Translations under genes and position numbers: made by a program
NCBI RefSeq assembly: GCF_001881565.1
Contig: NZ_MPDJ01000008.1
Coordinates: 171,350 to 235,349 of the forward strand
DNA from: Eisenbergiella tayi
Lineage (GTDB): Bacteria > Bacillota > Clostridia > Lachnospirales > Lachnospiraceae
Reading direction: 5' to 3'
DNA length: 64,000 bases
Shown: positions 26,130-36,400 of the stretch, one piece after another
How positions within the stretch are numbered: the stretch's first letter is position 1
How the letters are laid out: each line of letters starts with the position of its first letter
Notes under the pieces: model-generated
Seen by the model: only the letters and a program-made list of their open reading frames with translations
What the model was told of the DNA's origin: nothing
The model's database searches: none

Positions 26130-27032
26130 ATGCACAACAATAATATTATGAAAAAAAGTCCGGCGGACAGAATATTTCTTGCCATTGTATATCTGTTTCT
26201 TGGATTGTTTGTATTGGTGGTTCTGTACCCTCTTATCTATGTGGTCAGTTGTTCTTTTTCATCTCCCCAGGATTTGGTGGCGGGAAGAGTATTTCTGTGG
26301 CCTGTGAATCCGGGGCTGCAGGGGTATAAAGCTGTTCTGGGAGATGAGCGGGTATGGAGCGGATATGGGAATACTATTGTATATACCGTACTGGGAACAT
26401 TAATTGGTACGGCAGTTACCTTTATCGGAGCCTTTGTATTGTCGCGGAAGGAATTCCCCATGAGAGGGCTGTTAACCACTGTTTTTGCCATCACCATGTT
26501 TTTCGGAGGAGGTACCATTCCGACATATTTGCTGCTGAAGCAGCTTCACATGCTGAATACTGTATGGTCAATTGTATTACCGGGGGCATTTAATGTGTGG
26601 CTTGCTATCGTGGGACGTACTTTTATCCAATCCTCTATTCCGGAAGAATTGTTTGAAGCCACATGCCTTGATGGAGGTGATTATTTCCAGTATCTTACCA
26701 GAGTGGTGCTGCCCCTGGCTAAGCCGATTCTGGCCGTATTGGCTCTGAACTTTGCCCTGACCCACTGGAATTCCTATTACAGTGCACTGCTGTATTTGAA
26801 TGAGAGTGTGAAGTTCCCTCTTCAGCTGGTTCTCAGAAATATCCTTTTGAATAACCAGGTGGATATAACGCAGATGAGTTCGGATGCCTTGGATATGATG
26901 AATAAGCAATATCTTTCAGAATTATTGAAATACTCCCTGATTATTATTTCCAGCGTTCCGTTAATGATTACATATCCGTTTTTACAGAAGTATTTTATAA
27001 AAGGGGCTATGGTAGGTTCTGTCAAAGGATAA
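26130..27032 (+). CDS. Carbohydrate ABC transporter permease, YtcP type
   Basis: 300 residues, six spans, EAA loop EATCLDGGDYFQYLTRVVLP. It partners the LplB-type subunit 15 bp upstream. The ribosome site is AAGGAGGGG. The C-terminus YFIKGAMVGSVKG is the usual end of this subfamily. Together they would import an oligosaccharide delivered by the binding protein that follows. Confidence 0.92.
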   Translation: MHNNNIMKKSPADRIFLAIVYLFLGLFVLVVLYPLIYVVSCSFSSPQDLVAGRVFLWPVNPGLQGYKAVLGDERVWSGYGNTIVYTVLGTLIGTAVTFIGAFVLSRKEFPMRGLLTTVFAITMFFGGGTIPTYLLLKQLHMLNTVWSIVLPGAFNVWLAIVGRTFIQSSIPEELFEATCLDGGDYFQYLTRVVLPLAKPILAVLALNFALTHWNSYYSALLYLNESVKFPLQLVLRNILLNNQVDITQMSSDALDMMNKQYLSELLKYSLIIISSVPLMITYPFLQKYFIKGAMVGSVKG

Positions 27033-27095
27033 ATTTAAATTGAAAATCTTAAGCATATGCTTGATTTTAATAAAAAATATAAGGAGGAAAAGGGT

Positions 27096-28829
27096 ATGGT
27101 ATTAAAAAAGATGATGTCGGTGTTACTGGCTTCCGTGATGGTGCTGTCATTGGCAGCCTGCGGAAACAGTAAATCAGAGGGAGGTGTTTCTTCTTCAGCA
27201 GAGAGTGGTTTGGCAGAGAACGGGACTGCAGAGGAAAAGGAATATGATGGAGAATTTGATGAGAATGGACTATCAAAGCCCGGCCAGCTTCCGATCAGTA
27301 AGGAACCCATTACTATGAGTATTTTCGTAGGACAGCAGCCAGGAGTGGTTGATATAACCAAGCATTCTATTTTTAAGGAATTGACCGAGAAGACCAATAT
27401 TAACTTTGAATTTATTGTAGCACCTCAGGAAGGCGCACAGGATAAGCTGAATATGCTTCTGGCAAGCGGGGATTATCCGGATATTATTATCGGCGGTTTT
27501 TTTACCAATGCAGATCTTGTTAAATATGGTACAGGTGAAAATATTCTGATACCTTTAAACGATTTGATTGAAGAAAATTGTGTCAACCTGAAGGAACGCT
27601 GGGAGGATGCACCGAAGATTAAGGAAATGATGACCACTCCCGACGGGAATATCTATGGAATTCCCAGTCTGGATTCCGGCGGGCTTGGACATGGTGCAGT
27701 GAATTATAAGGTCTGGATGAATAAGGAATGGCTGGAAAATGTAGGTATGGAAGCGCCGCAGACAACAGAGGAATTCCGGGCAGTCCTTGAAGCCTTCAAA
27801 GAACAGGATGCTAACGGAAACGGGGATCCCAATGATGAAATCCCGTTCTCAGGTGCGATTAATACATGGGCGGCAGAAGTATATCCATATCTTATTAATG
27901 CATTTGATTATTTTGACCCTTCCAACGGTTATCTGAAGCTGAAAGATGGTGTTATCAGCGGTACGGCAGGTACTGACGGGGTCAGAGAAGGCCTGAAATA
28001 TATTGCCGGCCTGTATGCAGACGGACTTATCGATCCGGCGGCACTGACTCAGGATGAATCCCAGCTGTCAGCTTTGGGAACGAAGGAGGAGGTTATCTGC
28101 GGTACAGCAGCATGCGGACATATCGGCATGTTTGTTGATATCAATGATATACAGCGTTCGGCTGCTTATGATAATCTGCTTCCGCTGGAGGGGCCTGACG
28201 GATACAGAGGGATCCCCACACAGACAGAGCCTGTGGTTTCAGGCGCAGCTTTTGTAATTACAGATAAGTGCAAATATCCCGAAGCAGCTATAAAGCTGGC
28301 AGATTTATTCTGCGGTGAGGAATGGTCTCTGCGTACTCAGGTTGGTATCAAGGGACAGCAGTGGGACGATGCGGATGAAGGTACTTTCACAATGGATGGA
28401 ACTACACCTGCCACACGGAAATATCTGGAAATGCGAACTCAGAATGCAACCGCAGCAGAGGATATCAAATGGCACTGGACACTGCGTCTGGTAGAACCGG
28501 ACTGGAAAAATACATTCCAGGTAGTGGGAGATATCACGGATCCGGCCAACTACGAAGCGAGACTGATTCAGTGTACACAGAAGCTTGCACCTTATGCCGC
28601 AGATGCGGAATATATCCCGCCATTTTACATGGAAGTGGAAAAGGCTAATCAGGTTGCCAGTATGAAAACAGCTATTGATGATTATGTAAAGGCATCGTTC
28701 ATAGAATTTATTACGGGCGCCAAAGATCCGGAAAAGGATTGGGATGCATATCTGGCAGGCCTGGATAAATTACAGTATAATGATTATATTGCTTTGAACC
28801 AGGAGGCGTATGATTCCACATATAAATAA
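27096..28829 (+). CDS. Extracellular solute-binding lipoprotein (sugar ABC transporter)
   Basis: 577 residues. A lipoprotein signal ends in LSLAAC with Cys22 as the lipid-bearing residue, followed by a Ser/Glu linker. The body has the LipO-type binding fold (ANINFEF-like entry region, YPDIIIGGF, and WMNKEWLENVGMEAPQTTEE). ATG at 27096 follows AAGGAGG. Members bind oligosaccharides for the two permeases upstream. A stem-loop after the stop probably stabilises this part of the message, giving more binding protein than hydrolase. Confidence 0.92.
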   Translation: MVLKKMMSVLLASVMVLSLAACGNSKSEGGVSSSAESGLAENGTAEEKEYDGEFDENGLSKPGQLPISKEPITMSIFVGQQPGVVDITKHSIFKELTEKTNINFEFIVAPQEGAQDKLNMLLASGDYPDIIIGGFFTNADLVKYGTGENILIPLNDLIEENCVNLKERWEDAPKIKEMMTTPDGNIYGIPSLDSGGLGHGAVNYKVWMNKEWLENVGMEAPQTTEEFRAVLEAFKEQDANGNGDPNDEIPFSGAINTWAAEVYPYLINAFDYFDPSNGYLKLKDGVISGTAGTDGVREGLKYIAGLYADGLIDPAALTQDESQLSALGTKEEVICGTAACGHIGMFVDINDIQRSAAYDNLLPLEGPDGYRGIPTQTEPVVSGAAFVITDKCKYPEAAIKLADLFCGEEWSLRTQVGIKGQQWDDADEGTFTMDGTTPATRKYLEMRTQNATAAEDIKWHWTLRLVEPDWKNTFQVVGDITDPANYEARLIQCTQKLAPYAADAEYIPPFYMEVEKANQVASMKTAIDDYVKASFIEFITGAKDPEKDWDAYLAGLDKLQYNDYIALNQEAYDSTYK

Positions 28830-28872
28830 AGGATGACTGTAATACTGTATAAGAACAGTCAATGAGCAGGGA

Positions 28873-28903
28873 GGCATCCGGCGCCGGGGAGGTACCGGAT
28901 GCC
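28873..28903 (+). terminator. Intercistronic hairpin after the binding-protein gene
   Basis: GGCATCCGG pairs with CCGGATGCC around a 13-base loop. Only GTTTC follows, so partial termination or mRNA protection is more likely than full stop. Confidence 0.6.
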
Positions 28904-28928
28904 GTTTCAATATAAAGGGGAGAGGACT

Positions 28929-30638
28929 ATGACGTGGTCTGTAAAAGAAAGAAAAAAGGAATGTGAACCGGACTATTTATTCCAGGTCTTTTCAGAAAAG
29001 GAATGGGAGGAATACCCGTTCGCAGGAGAAGAAAAGCTGCAGTGGTTCAGAGATGCCAGGCTGGGACTTTTTTTCCATGTGGGAATTTCTGCCGTGGGCG
29101 GCGTAGATATCGGCTGGCCCCGTCAAACGCATAAGCTGCCGGATCCGGGACAAGGAACGGTGCCGGATGAGGTATATGACAGCTGGGCCGGACAGATAAA
29201 GATGGAAAATTTCCATGCGGAAGAATGGATTGACCTGGCGATAAAAGGCGGTTTCCGTTATGTAGTCATTATTACAAAGCATCATGATGGTTTTCATATG
29301 TGGGATACCGCCTGGTCAGAATATAAAATAACCAATGCTCCCATGGGGAGGGATTATCTGAAGGAATTAATTGATGCCTGCCATGAGCGAAAAATGCCGG
29401 TAGGACTGTATTATTCCCAGAGAGACTGGCACCATGAGGATTATGAACCTGTGGATGCCGCTATTGCGGAACGCAGTGAGAACATACCCTTTTATCGCAT
29501 AAAGGATGGGCAGGAATGGCGCTATGGAAAACGGCATCCCGATTATATCAGGTATCTTCATCGGACCGTGCTGGAGCTAATGAAAAAATACGGCAAAATT
29601 GATATCCTCTGGTGGGATGCCTGCTGGTTCGGAGGCATGTTTACAGAACCTATGTGGGAAACCCTGAAGCTGGAAAAAGAAGTGCGAAAGTGTCAGCCTC
29701 ATATTTTGATTAACAACCGGGCTAGTGTACCCGGAGACTTTGATACTCCCGAATGCAGAGTGGGTTTTATGCAGAGGGATCGGGCATGGGAAACCTGCAT
29801 GCCGATGGGCAGGGAATGGGCGTGGACAGGTAATGGACTGAAGCCATGGGAGGAAATCATGCATGAGTTCCTGTATTCGGTATGCGGGGATGGTAATTAT
29901 CTCCTGAGTATCGGTGCCATGCCCGACGGAAAAATAGCACCTGAGGAAACGGAATACATAATCAGAACAGGAAAATGGATGAAGCAATACGGAGAATCGA
30001 TTTACGGCACAAGAAGCGGGCCGTGGAATCCTGGGAATTATGGGGGAAGTACTTTCCGTGGAAAAACGATCTATCTGCATCTTTTAAACAGACCTCTGCA
30101 GGAAAAACTGATATTGCCTTTTCCTACAGAAGGAGGTAAGGTGCAGGAGATTACCTGTATGTCAGGAAGTATGCCTGATATCATACTGGAAAAAGGAAAA
30201 TTAGAACTGACCAATATCTGTATACCGGAAACCTGTGTGGATTTGATACTGCGTATTCAGATGGAGAACGAAATGGAACTGTCTCTGCAGGGAATTGATG
30301 TGGAACAGCCTTTGGACTGCTTCCGGAAAGAGCCGGCACTGTATGGCAGTGTCCTTGCCTTTTGCGGGGAAGAAAAGAAAGAATTTTTCTGTGACCTGGG
30401 GCAATTACATAAAGCTACCGGGATACATGGGGAATTCAGAAGGGGAAAATTGGCTCTTGCACTTTCCGCAGATGGAATAAGCTGGGAAACATGTAATACG
30501 GGAGAGTGGGGCATAGGAAAGCCGCAGCTTATACTTAAGAGCTATGAAGCCGGAATGGAGAGTGTGGGGAAAACCGCACGCTTTATACGGATAAAGGCGG
30601 AAAATGAAATGAAGAATATTGAGGTCTTCGGGTTTTAG
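28929..30638 (+). CDS. GH29 alpha-L-fucosidase
   Basis: 569 residues. Diagnostic GH29 blocks are LGLFFHVG, VIITKHHDGFHMWDT and IDILWWDACWF; the Asp of the last is the expected nucleophile. The acid/base residue is not conserved across the family and was not assigned. No signal peptide, so it acts on imported oligosaccharide. ATG at 28929 follows GGGGAGAGG. It lies in the transporter operon and ends 12 bp before the GH106-like gene. The C-terminal 100 residues may be a beta-sandwich appendage. Confidence 0.88.
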   Translation: MTWSVKERKKECEPDYLFQVFSEKEWEEYPFAGEEKLQWFRDARLGLFFHVGISAVGGVDIGWPRQTHKLPDPGQGTVPDEVYDSWAGQIKMENFHAEEWIDLAIKGGFRYVVIITKHHDGFHMWDTAWSEYKITNAPMGRDYLKELIDACHERKMPVGLYYSQRDWHHEDYEPVDAAIAERSENIPFYRIKDGQEWRYGKRHPDYIRYLHRTVLELMKKYGKIDILWWDACWFGGMFTEPMWETLKLEKEVRKCQPHILINNRASVPGDFDTPECRVGFMQRDRAWETCMPMGREWAWTGNGLKPWEEIMHEFLYSVCGDGNYLLSIGAMPDGKIAPEETEYIIRTGKWMKQYGESIYGTRSGPWNPGNYGGSTFRGKTIYLHLLNRPLQEKLILPFPTEGGKVQEITCMSGSMPDIILEKGKLELTNICIPETCVDLILRIQMENEMELSLQGIDVEQPLDCFRKEPALYGSVLAFCGEEKKEFFCDLGQLHKATGIHGEFRRGKLALALSADGISWETCNTGEWGIGKPQLILKSYEAGMESVGKTARFIRIKAENEMKNIEVFGF

Positions 30639-30650
30639 GGGGGAAGGAAA

Positions 30651-33600
30651 ATGGTATTGAGGGAATTTGTAAATCCACCTGAAAAATATGGGGAAGTTTC
30701 TTTTTTCTGGTGGCATGGTGACAAAATTGAAAAAGATAAGCTGCACTGGATACTGGAACAGCTTAAGGATAAGGGGATTGCAGGAATCCAGCTGAATTAC
30801 TGTCATTCTGATAAAGGCGGGCTTCAATACGGGCTTACTATGGATTCGGATCCGCGTCCCTTTACTTCAGAATGGTGGGAACTGCTCGGCTGGCTGCTGG
30901 AGGAATGCCGGAAGGATCATATGGCTTTCAGTCTCAGTGACTATACCCTGGGAGCCCCCGGACAGGGGAGCTATATGGATAGGGTACTGGCCAGACATCC
31001 GGAGTTCGGGGGTCAAAAGCTGGAATGGCGGAATGGCCGTGTGGAGATTGTGAAAGTACCGTATTCTGCAAATCCTATGGCGAAGGGGATTGGAGAAGCT
31101 GTGGCGGATGAATTTTATGGAGCATTTGAACGTCATTTCCCCGGAGAATGCGGGAAACATATTAACTTTTTCTTTTCTGATGAACTGAATTTTAATATAC
31201 GGGGAAATCTTTGGTGCGGGGATTTTCGGGAAGAGTTTCGGAAGAGGAAGGGGTATGATATTACGGAAAAATGGGAGGCTATTTTTCAGGATACCGGGCC
31301 GGAACCCCCTAAGATCAGGCTGGATTATTACGATGTGATAGTTGCCTTAAGTGAGGAAGCATATTTTAAACCGGTGTATGAATGGCATGAAAGCCGGGGA
31401 ATGACTTTTGGCTGTGATCACGGGGGAAGAGGACAGGATGTCACGGAATTCGGTGATTATTTCAGGACAATGAAATGGAATCAGGGACCGGGCAATGATC
31501 AGCCCAGGCTGGCCTCCAATATTATCAAGAGTAAGGTTTCGGCATCCATAGCCCATTTGTACCACAGACCCCGGGTGTGGCTGGAGGGTTTTTATTCCAG
31601 CGGCTGGCAGACTTCCAGCGCGGATGTGGCAGATGCGGTATTCCGTAATTTCGGCCTGGGACATAACCTTTTGTCTCTTCATGGCCTGTATTATTCGACC
31701 CATGGAAGTATGTGGGAATGGGCGCCTCCCTGCAACCATTATCATATGCCTTATTGGAATGAAATGGGGACACTGCTGGAATGTACAAAACGTCTCAGCT
31801 ATTTTCTGGCTCAGGGTGTACACAGATGTGATGCTGCTATTATTTACCCTGTGGCGGCTATGGAGGCAGATGAGGAACAGGGGAAAGCTTCGGTTGCCAT
31901 GGCTTTTGCCATGGGTCGCTGTCTGTACCAAAATGGAATTGATTTTGATTTTATTGATTTCGAAAGTATACAACGGGCAGAGGTACGGAATAACAGGCTG
32001 TGTGTGTCGGGGGAAGAGTACCGGTATCTCATCCTTCCGGATATGAAAAATGTACGGTTTGGTATGTTTCAGGCTCTTATCCGCTTCGCAGAAGCAGGAG
32101 GCACGGTGCTTGTTCTGGGAGACCTGCCTGAAGGCAGCGACAGGATGGGACGGCAGGATCCTCTTCTGGATGAGCTTTGCGGTGTATTGAAAGAAAAAGG
32201 AAAAATATTTACAGGTGCAGAAGCAGCAGAAGCTTATATCTGTCAGCAGGGAGATTTAGATCTGGAAACAGGAATAAAAGAAGTATTTTATCAGCACAGG
32301 GTAATAGACGGACGGGACTGTTACTATCTCTATGGGGTGGAAAAAGGGAAAGAATGCCGATTCCGGGCATCGGGCATACCGGTATTGCTGAATCCATGGT
32401 CGGGAAAAAGAATGCGGATTGCAGATTTTGATACGGATGGATGTACGACAAGGCTGCGTTTTCCCTTAACTAAAAAAGAGCCGGTACTCCTTGTATTTGA
32501 AGAGGATTGCCCGGAGACAGAGGTACTGCCTGTATTTGATAAAACTCCGGAGACAAGATTGGATCTGCGGGGAGACTGGGAATGCGAAATCATACCAACT
32601 ATGGACAACCAATATGGAGATTACCGACTGCCAGCCGAAGAGGCTTTTATCGGTCCGGAGGCCAGGGAAGCATTATACTGCATTACAGAAGAGGACATGA
32701 CGGAAAATAAAGCTGCCGGAAGATGGCGCTCGGAATGGCTTTCTTATGGAGAATACTTCTGGATCTGTCAGGGACATGAGGCGCAGGAAAAAGAATTTGC
32801 CAGGATGGAGAGTCCGGTAAAAGGTTTCGAGCCGGCGGTTGTATCCATGAAATACGGGGTAAAAGGGGACGCCGGGTACCAGGGCAGCTATCACGGCCTG
32901 AAGGGAAAACTGTCGGATGAATTTATTACTCTTGGGAAAAAGCGGCTGACTTTTGCCGGTTCATCCAGCGTTTATGAGGGGGAAGGTTGTTATTATGTCT
33001 TTTTCATCTTTTATGGGGAAAAGGAGATGACAGTACATATGGAAACAGGAGAACTGAAGCCATGTTCCGTATGGGTGAACCATGTAAAAGTGACGGAGGA
33101 GGAAGTGCTTCTGCAGGAAGGAAGCAATTATGTGCTGTTAAAATATGACAGAAGCGGACGCACCTTCTTTACCCTGCTGAAAAAGAATGGATTTGTACAG
33201 GAACGGCCCTTAGTGACCAAATGGTATCAAAACAGCGATATCATTCCTTTCGATCCTCATCCGGATTATGCAGGAAAACTTTGCTGGTACCGCTTTACGG
33301 CTCCTCCCGGGATGAAAGGAGTCCGCCTTTCCACAGTAGGGGATACCCATGTATATATCGATAAAGAGGAACTGAAAGCAGAGAACGGCGTTTACTTTTG
33401 CAGGGAAATATATCCCACATCAGCAGAGGTACTGGTAAGCATTCGCCAGGAAAGGGGATATTATGGCTGTAATGCGTTCATGGAGCCCGTAAGCTTTGTG
33501 TTGGGAAAAGGGATCCTGCAGCTGCCTCTGGAACGGGAAAAAGAGGGACTCCGTTTTTATTCCGGAGGGATTCGGCTGTGCAAAGATGTGGATATTGTAA

Positions 33601-33839
33601 AAAAGGAACATATGAAGCTTTGCACCGGCAGCCTGGGAAGTGCAGTCGCCGTTTATATAAACGGAAGAAAGGCACTCAGTCTGGTTGCAGATCCCTATGA
33701 AGGAGACATAACAGATTTTCTCCAGGATGGAAGAAACAGAATAGAGCTGGTCTGCTATAATACTCTTTATAATCATATGCTCACAATTCCTACGAATTAT
33801 AATTATGAAAAAAGCCCGGACTGGAGATTGGATATCTGA
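30651..33839 (+). CDS. Large GH106-like glycoside hydrolase
   Basis: 1,062 residues, intracellular. The opening SFFWWHGDKI and LEQLKDKGIAGIQLNY is typical of GH106 alpha-L-rhamnosidase-like proteins. A central barrel carries acidic stretches (FFFSDELNFN), and the C-terminal third has jelly-roll galactose-binding-like modules (YINGRKALSL). The ribosome site is GGGGGGAAGG. Substrate assignment to rhamnose is only by family. As last gene of the operon it would act with the fucosidase on one branched glycan. Confidence 0.75.
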   Translation: MVLREFVNPPEKYGEVSFFWWHGDKIEKDKLHWILEQLKDKGIAGIQLNYCHSDKGGLQYGLTMDSDPRPFTSEWWELLGWLLEECRKDHMAFSLSDYTLGAPGQGSYMDRVLARHPEFGGQKLEWRNGRVEIVKVPYSANPMAKGIGEAVADEFYGAFERHFPGECGKHINFFFSDELNFNIRGNLWCGDFREEFRKRKGYDITEKWEAIFQDTGPEPPKIRLDYYDVIVALSEEAYFKPVYEWHESRGMTFGCDHGGRGQDVTEFGDYFRTMKWNQGPGNDQPRLASNIIKSKVSASIAHLYHRPRVWLEGFYSSGWQTSSADVADAVFRNFGLGHNLLSLHGLYYSTHGSMWEWAPPCNHYHMPYWNEMGTLLECTKRLSYFLAQGVHRCDAAIIYPVAAMEADEEQGKASVAMAFAMGRCLYQNGIDFDFIDFESIQRAEVRNNRLCVSGEEYRYLILPDMKNVRFGMFQALIRFAEAGGTVLVLGDLPEGSDRMGRQDPLLDELCGVLKEKGKIFTGAEAAEAYICQQGDLDLETGIKEVFYQHRVIDGRDCYYLYGVEKGKECRFRASGIPVLLNPWSGKRMRIADFDTDGCTTRLRFPLTKKEPVLLVFEEDCPETEVLPVFDKTPETRLDLRGDWECEIIPTMDNQYGDYRLPAEEAFIGPEAREALYCITEEDMTENKAAGRWRSEWLSYGEYFWICQGHEAQEKEFARMESPVKGFEPAVVSMKYGVKGDAGYQGSYHGLKGKLSDEFITLGKKRLTFAGSSSVYEGEGCYYVFFIFYGEKEMTVHMETGELKPCSVWVNHVKVTEEEVLLQEGSNYVLLKYDRSGRTFFTLLKKNGFVQERPLVTKWYQNSDIIPFDPHPDYAGKLCWYRFTAPPGMKGVRLSTVGDTHVYIDKEELKAENGVYFCREIYPTSAEVLVSIRQERGYYGCNAFMEPVSFVLGKGILQLPLEREKEGLRFYSGGIRLCKDVDIVKKEHMKLCTGSLGSAVAVYINGRKALSLVADPYEGDITDFLQDGRNRIELVCYNTLYNHMLTIPTNYNYEKSPDWRLDI

Positions 33840-33842
33840 GAA

Positions 33843-33873
33843 ACTGCCGGCTGTACAGAGTGGAAAACCCGGC
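33843..33873 (+). terminator. Hairpin after the GH106-like gene
   Basis: CTGCCGG pairs with CCGGCAG. No T-run follows. It probably acts together with the stronger hairpin at 33986. Confidence 0.45.
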
Positions 33874-33985
33874 AGACGCCGCGGCAGGACATCAAATATC
33901 GGTAGGGCTGGCATAAGGAAAAATTAGCAATCCACTGGTGTGTCCGTCATAATTGTGCTATTATTATATATAACGTCAACTATTT

Positions 33986-34018
33986 AGCTGGCAGGGGAAA
34001 GCCTTTCTCCTGCCAGCT
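33986..34018 (+). terminator. Stable stem-loop before the MATE gene
   Basis: AGCTGGCAGG pairs with CCTGCCAGCT, extended by GGAAAG/CTTTCT. Followed by GATTATTA. Likely end of the glycan operon. Confidence 0.6.
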
Positions 34019-34091
34019 GATTATTATGCGGGCAGACACAGGAGACCCGCAGTATGCCCTAAAAGTAATGAGGAAAGAGGAGAAGAGTGAT

Positions 34092-35492
34092 ATGGAAGCA
34101 ATGACACAGGATGAGGCGCGCAGGCAGGCGCATTATGAAAAAATGACACAGACACCGGTTCCTAAGCTGGTAACCACGCTGGCAATTCCCACGATCATAA
34201 GCATGATGGTATCTGCCATTTACAATATGGCGGATACCTTTTTCGTGTCCCAGCTAGGAACGAGCGCGGTGGGGGCGGTAGGAATCGTATTTTCCCTGAT
34301 GGCTATTATCCAGGCCGTCGGCTTTACACTGGGTATGGGTTCAGGAACCATCGTATCCCTGCATCTGGGGGCGAAGGAAGACGATAAGGCGACCTGCGCG
34401 GCCAGTACGGGATTCTTTACTGCTATCGTGATGGGGCTTTTGCTCACCATCTTCGGCTCCATTTTTGTAGTACCGCTGATGCGGCTTCTGGGCGCTACGG
34501 AAACCATACTTCCCTATGCGAGGGATTACGGGCAGTATATCCTTCTGGCAGCTCCGATCATGTGCGCATCCTTTGTAATGAATAATATTTTCCGCTGTGA
34601 AGGGAAATCCGTGCTGGGAATGCTGGGAATCGGTACCGGCGGAATCCTGAACATCATCCTGGATCCCATTTTTATTTTCGGCCTGGGACTGGGAACGGCA
34701 GGAGCGGCTATCGCAACAGCATTAAGCCAGACGGTCAGCTTTATCATTCTGCTGATATTGTTCCTGAAAGGAAAGAGTGACGTACGCTTACGGATTACCA
34801 AGGTTTCCAAAAAATTGAAAACCTATGTTGATATTATTACGACAGGTATGCCCACCCTCTGCAGGCAGGGGCTTGCCAGCCTCGCTTCGGTGGCTTTGAA
34901 TGTAAATGCTGCTATTTACGGGGATGCGGCAGTGGCGGCTATGAGTATTGTAGGAAGGCTTATGTTCTTTATGTTTTCTGCCATGCTGGGCTTCGGTCAG
35001 GGCTTCCAGCCGGTAGCGGGCTTTAACTACGGCGCGAAAAAATATGGAAGGGTACACGAAGCTACCCGTTTTACAATCCTGGTAGGTACGGTGGTGATGG
35101 CGGTATTCAGCCTTGTGATTTTTATTTTTTCTCCTCAGATATTGATGGCTTTCCGCAAGGATGATGCTGTGGTTATTGAGCTTGGCAGCTTTGCCCTGCG
35201 GGCGCAGTGTCTGGTCATGCCGTTCTGCGGAGTCACGACAACAGCGAATATGGCGCTGCAAAGCACCGGACAGTCAGGCAGGGCCACCTTCCTTGCATTG
35301 TGCAGGCAGGGCGTGTTCTTCCTTCCGCTGATTCTGATCCTGCCGCGTTTCTGCGGTGTCCTCGGAGTTCAGCTGGCACAGCCGCTGGCGGACGCGTGCA
35401 CCATGGCGGCATCCATACCGTTCCTGGTGGCATTCATGCGCAGGCTGAAGGTGATGAATGTACAGGAGGGTGAAAATCTCTGTAAAGAATAA
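34092..35492 (+). CDS. MATE-family multidrug exporter
   Basis: 466 residues and twelve hydrophobic spans in two homologous halves. Typical MATE phrases include LAIPTIISMMVSAIYNMADT and GFGQGFQPVAGFNYGAKKY. It should export cationic compounds using a Na+ or H+ gradient. ATG at 34092 follows GAGGAGAAG. The stop is 46 bp before the nitroreductase start with no terminator, so the two are probably one transcript. Confidence 0.9.
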   Translation: MEAMTQDEARRQAHYEKMTQTPVPKLVTTLAIPTIISMMVSAIYNMADTFFVSQLGTSAVGAVGIVFSLMAIIQAVGFTLGMGSGTIVSLHLGAKEDDKATCAASTGFFTAIVMGLLLTIFGSIFVVPLMRLLGATETILPYARDYGQYILLAAPIMCASFVMNNIFRCEGKSVLGMLGIGTGGILNIILDPIFIFGLGLGTAGAAIATALSQTVSFIILLILFLKGKSDVRLRITKVSKKLKTYVDIITTGMPTLCRQGLASLASVALNVNAAIYGDAAVAAMSIVGRLMFFMFSAMLGFGQGFQPVAGFNYGAKKYGRVHEATRFTILVGTVVMAVFSLVIFIFSPQILMAFRKDDAVVIELGSFALRAQCLVMPFCGVTTTANMALQSTGQSGRATFLALCRQGVFFLPLILILPRFCGVLGVQLAQPLADACTMAASIPFLVAFMRRLKVMNVQEGENLCKE

Positions 35493-35538
35493 GGTATCTT
35501 TGCGGAAAATACATAGTAACAGCAGGAAGGAGTGTTTT

Positions 35539-36123
35539 ATGCTGCAGGCCATTCAGGACAGAAGAAGTATAAGGAAATATAAACAGGATGAAGTTCCTGT
35601 TTCTGCTATAGAGGAAGTTCTGCGGGCGGGGATGCTGGCGCCGTCCTCCAAAAACCGGCAGCCCTGGAGGTTTATTGTGGCAGCGGGCAGGGAGAAGGAA
35701 CGCTTTCTTGATGCTATGCGCTCCGGTCTGGAGCGGGAAAAGACGCAGCCGCTGCTGCCGGAGAGCGCCTGTTATCTTGGCGGCGCGGAAAATACCCTTC
35801 GGATCATGGAGCAGGCGCCGGTGCTTATTTTGATTCTCAATACCCTGGGAGTTGATCTTCATGCCGCTGCAGGGCCGGAAGAGCGCATTTTTGAGATATG
35901 CAATGCGCAGTCCATAGGGGCGGCTGTTCAGAATATGACGCTCACGGCGACGGAACTCGGCCTGGGAAGCCTGTGGATATGTGATACTTATTTTGCCTAT
36001 CAGGAATTATGTTCCTGGGCGGGCGGAGAACTGGCCGCGGTAATGGCGCTGGGGTATCCCGATGAGGAACCGGGCCCCAGACCCCGGAAGAGTCTGGAAG
36101 AGGCTGCAGAGTGGAGGATATAG
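35539..36123 (+). CDS. Nitroreductase-family FMN oxidoreductase
   Basis: 194 residues. RRSIRKYKQDEVP and MLAPSSKNRQPWRF are FMN-binding blocks, and AVMALGYPDEEPGPRPRK closes the fold. Such homodimers reduce nitro or flavin-linked substrates with NAD(P)H. ATG at 35539 follows AGGAAGGAG; the longer upstream reading overlaps the MATE gene. Co-transcription with the exporter suggests a detoxification pair. Confidence 0.87.
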   Translation: MLQAIQDRRSIRKYKQDEVPVSAIEEVLRAGMLAPSSKNRQPWRFIVAAGREKERFLDAMRSGLEREKTQPLLPESACYLGGAENTLRIMEQAPVLILILNTLGVDLHAAAGPEERIFEICNAQSIGAAVQNMTLTATELGLGSLWICDTYFAYQELCSWAGGELAAVMALGYPDEEPGPRPRKSLEEAAEWRI

Positions 36124-36156
36124 ATATAGAAGCTTTTTATAAGGAAATAGGGAATG

Positions 36157-36192
36157 AGGCCTGCTCACGATACATGAGCGGGCCTTTCTTTT
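36157..36192 (+). terminator. Terminator after the nitroreductase gene
   Basis: AGGCCTGCTC pairs with GAGCGGGCCT (one T-G pair), then TTCTTTTT. Confidence 0.8.
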
Positions 36193-36321
36193 TAGGAACA
36201 GCATATATTTCAGATCCGAATGAATCCTTTCTAACCTAACCAAGCGGACGGTTCCGGAAACCATGTTATGGCAGTGAGATAACCTGTTGCCCCTGAAAGT
36301 TAACCTCTTGCTTCTTTTCTA

Positions 36322-36349
36322 TTTACGATTTCACGGATTTCTGTATAAT
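36322..36349 (+). promoter_or_regulatory. Candidate promoter of the LytTR/LiaF-like operon
   Basis: TTTACG and a consensus TATAAT are 16 bp apart, about 50 bp before the LytTR start. The 36193-36321 stretch holds no gene. Confidence 0.55.
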
Positions 36350-36400
36350 GATAACTATCAGCAGGGCAGTTAAACATCTGGGTAAATGAAAGGTAAAATT

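Noticed and set aside
31347..31973. 208-codon minus-strand ORF
   Set aside because: Antisense to the GH106-like gene; composition not protein-like.
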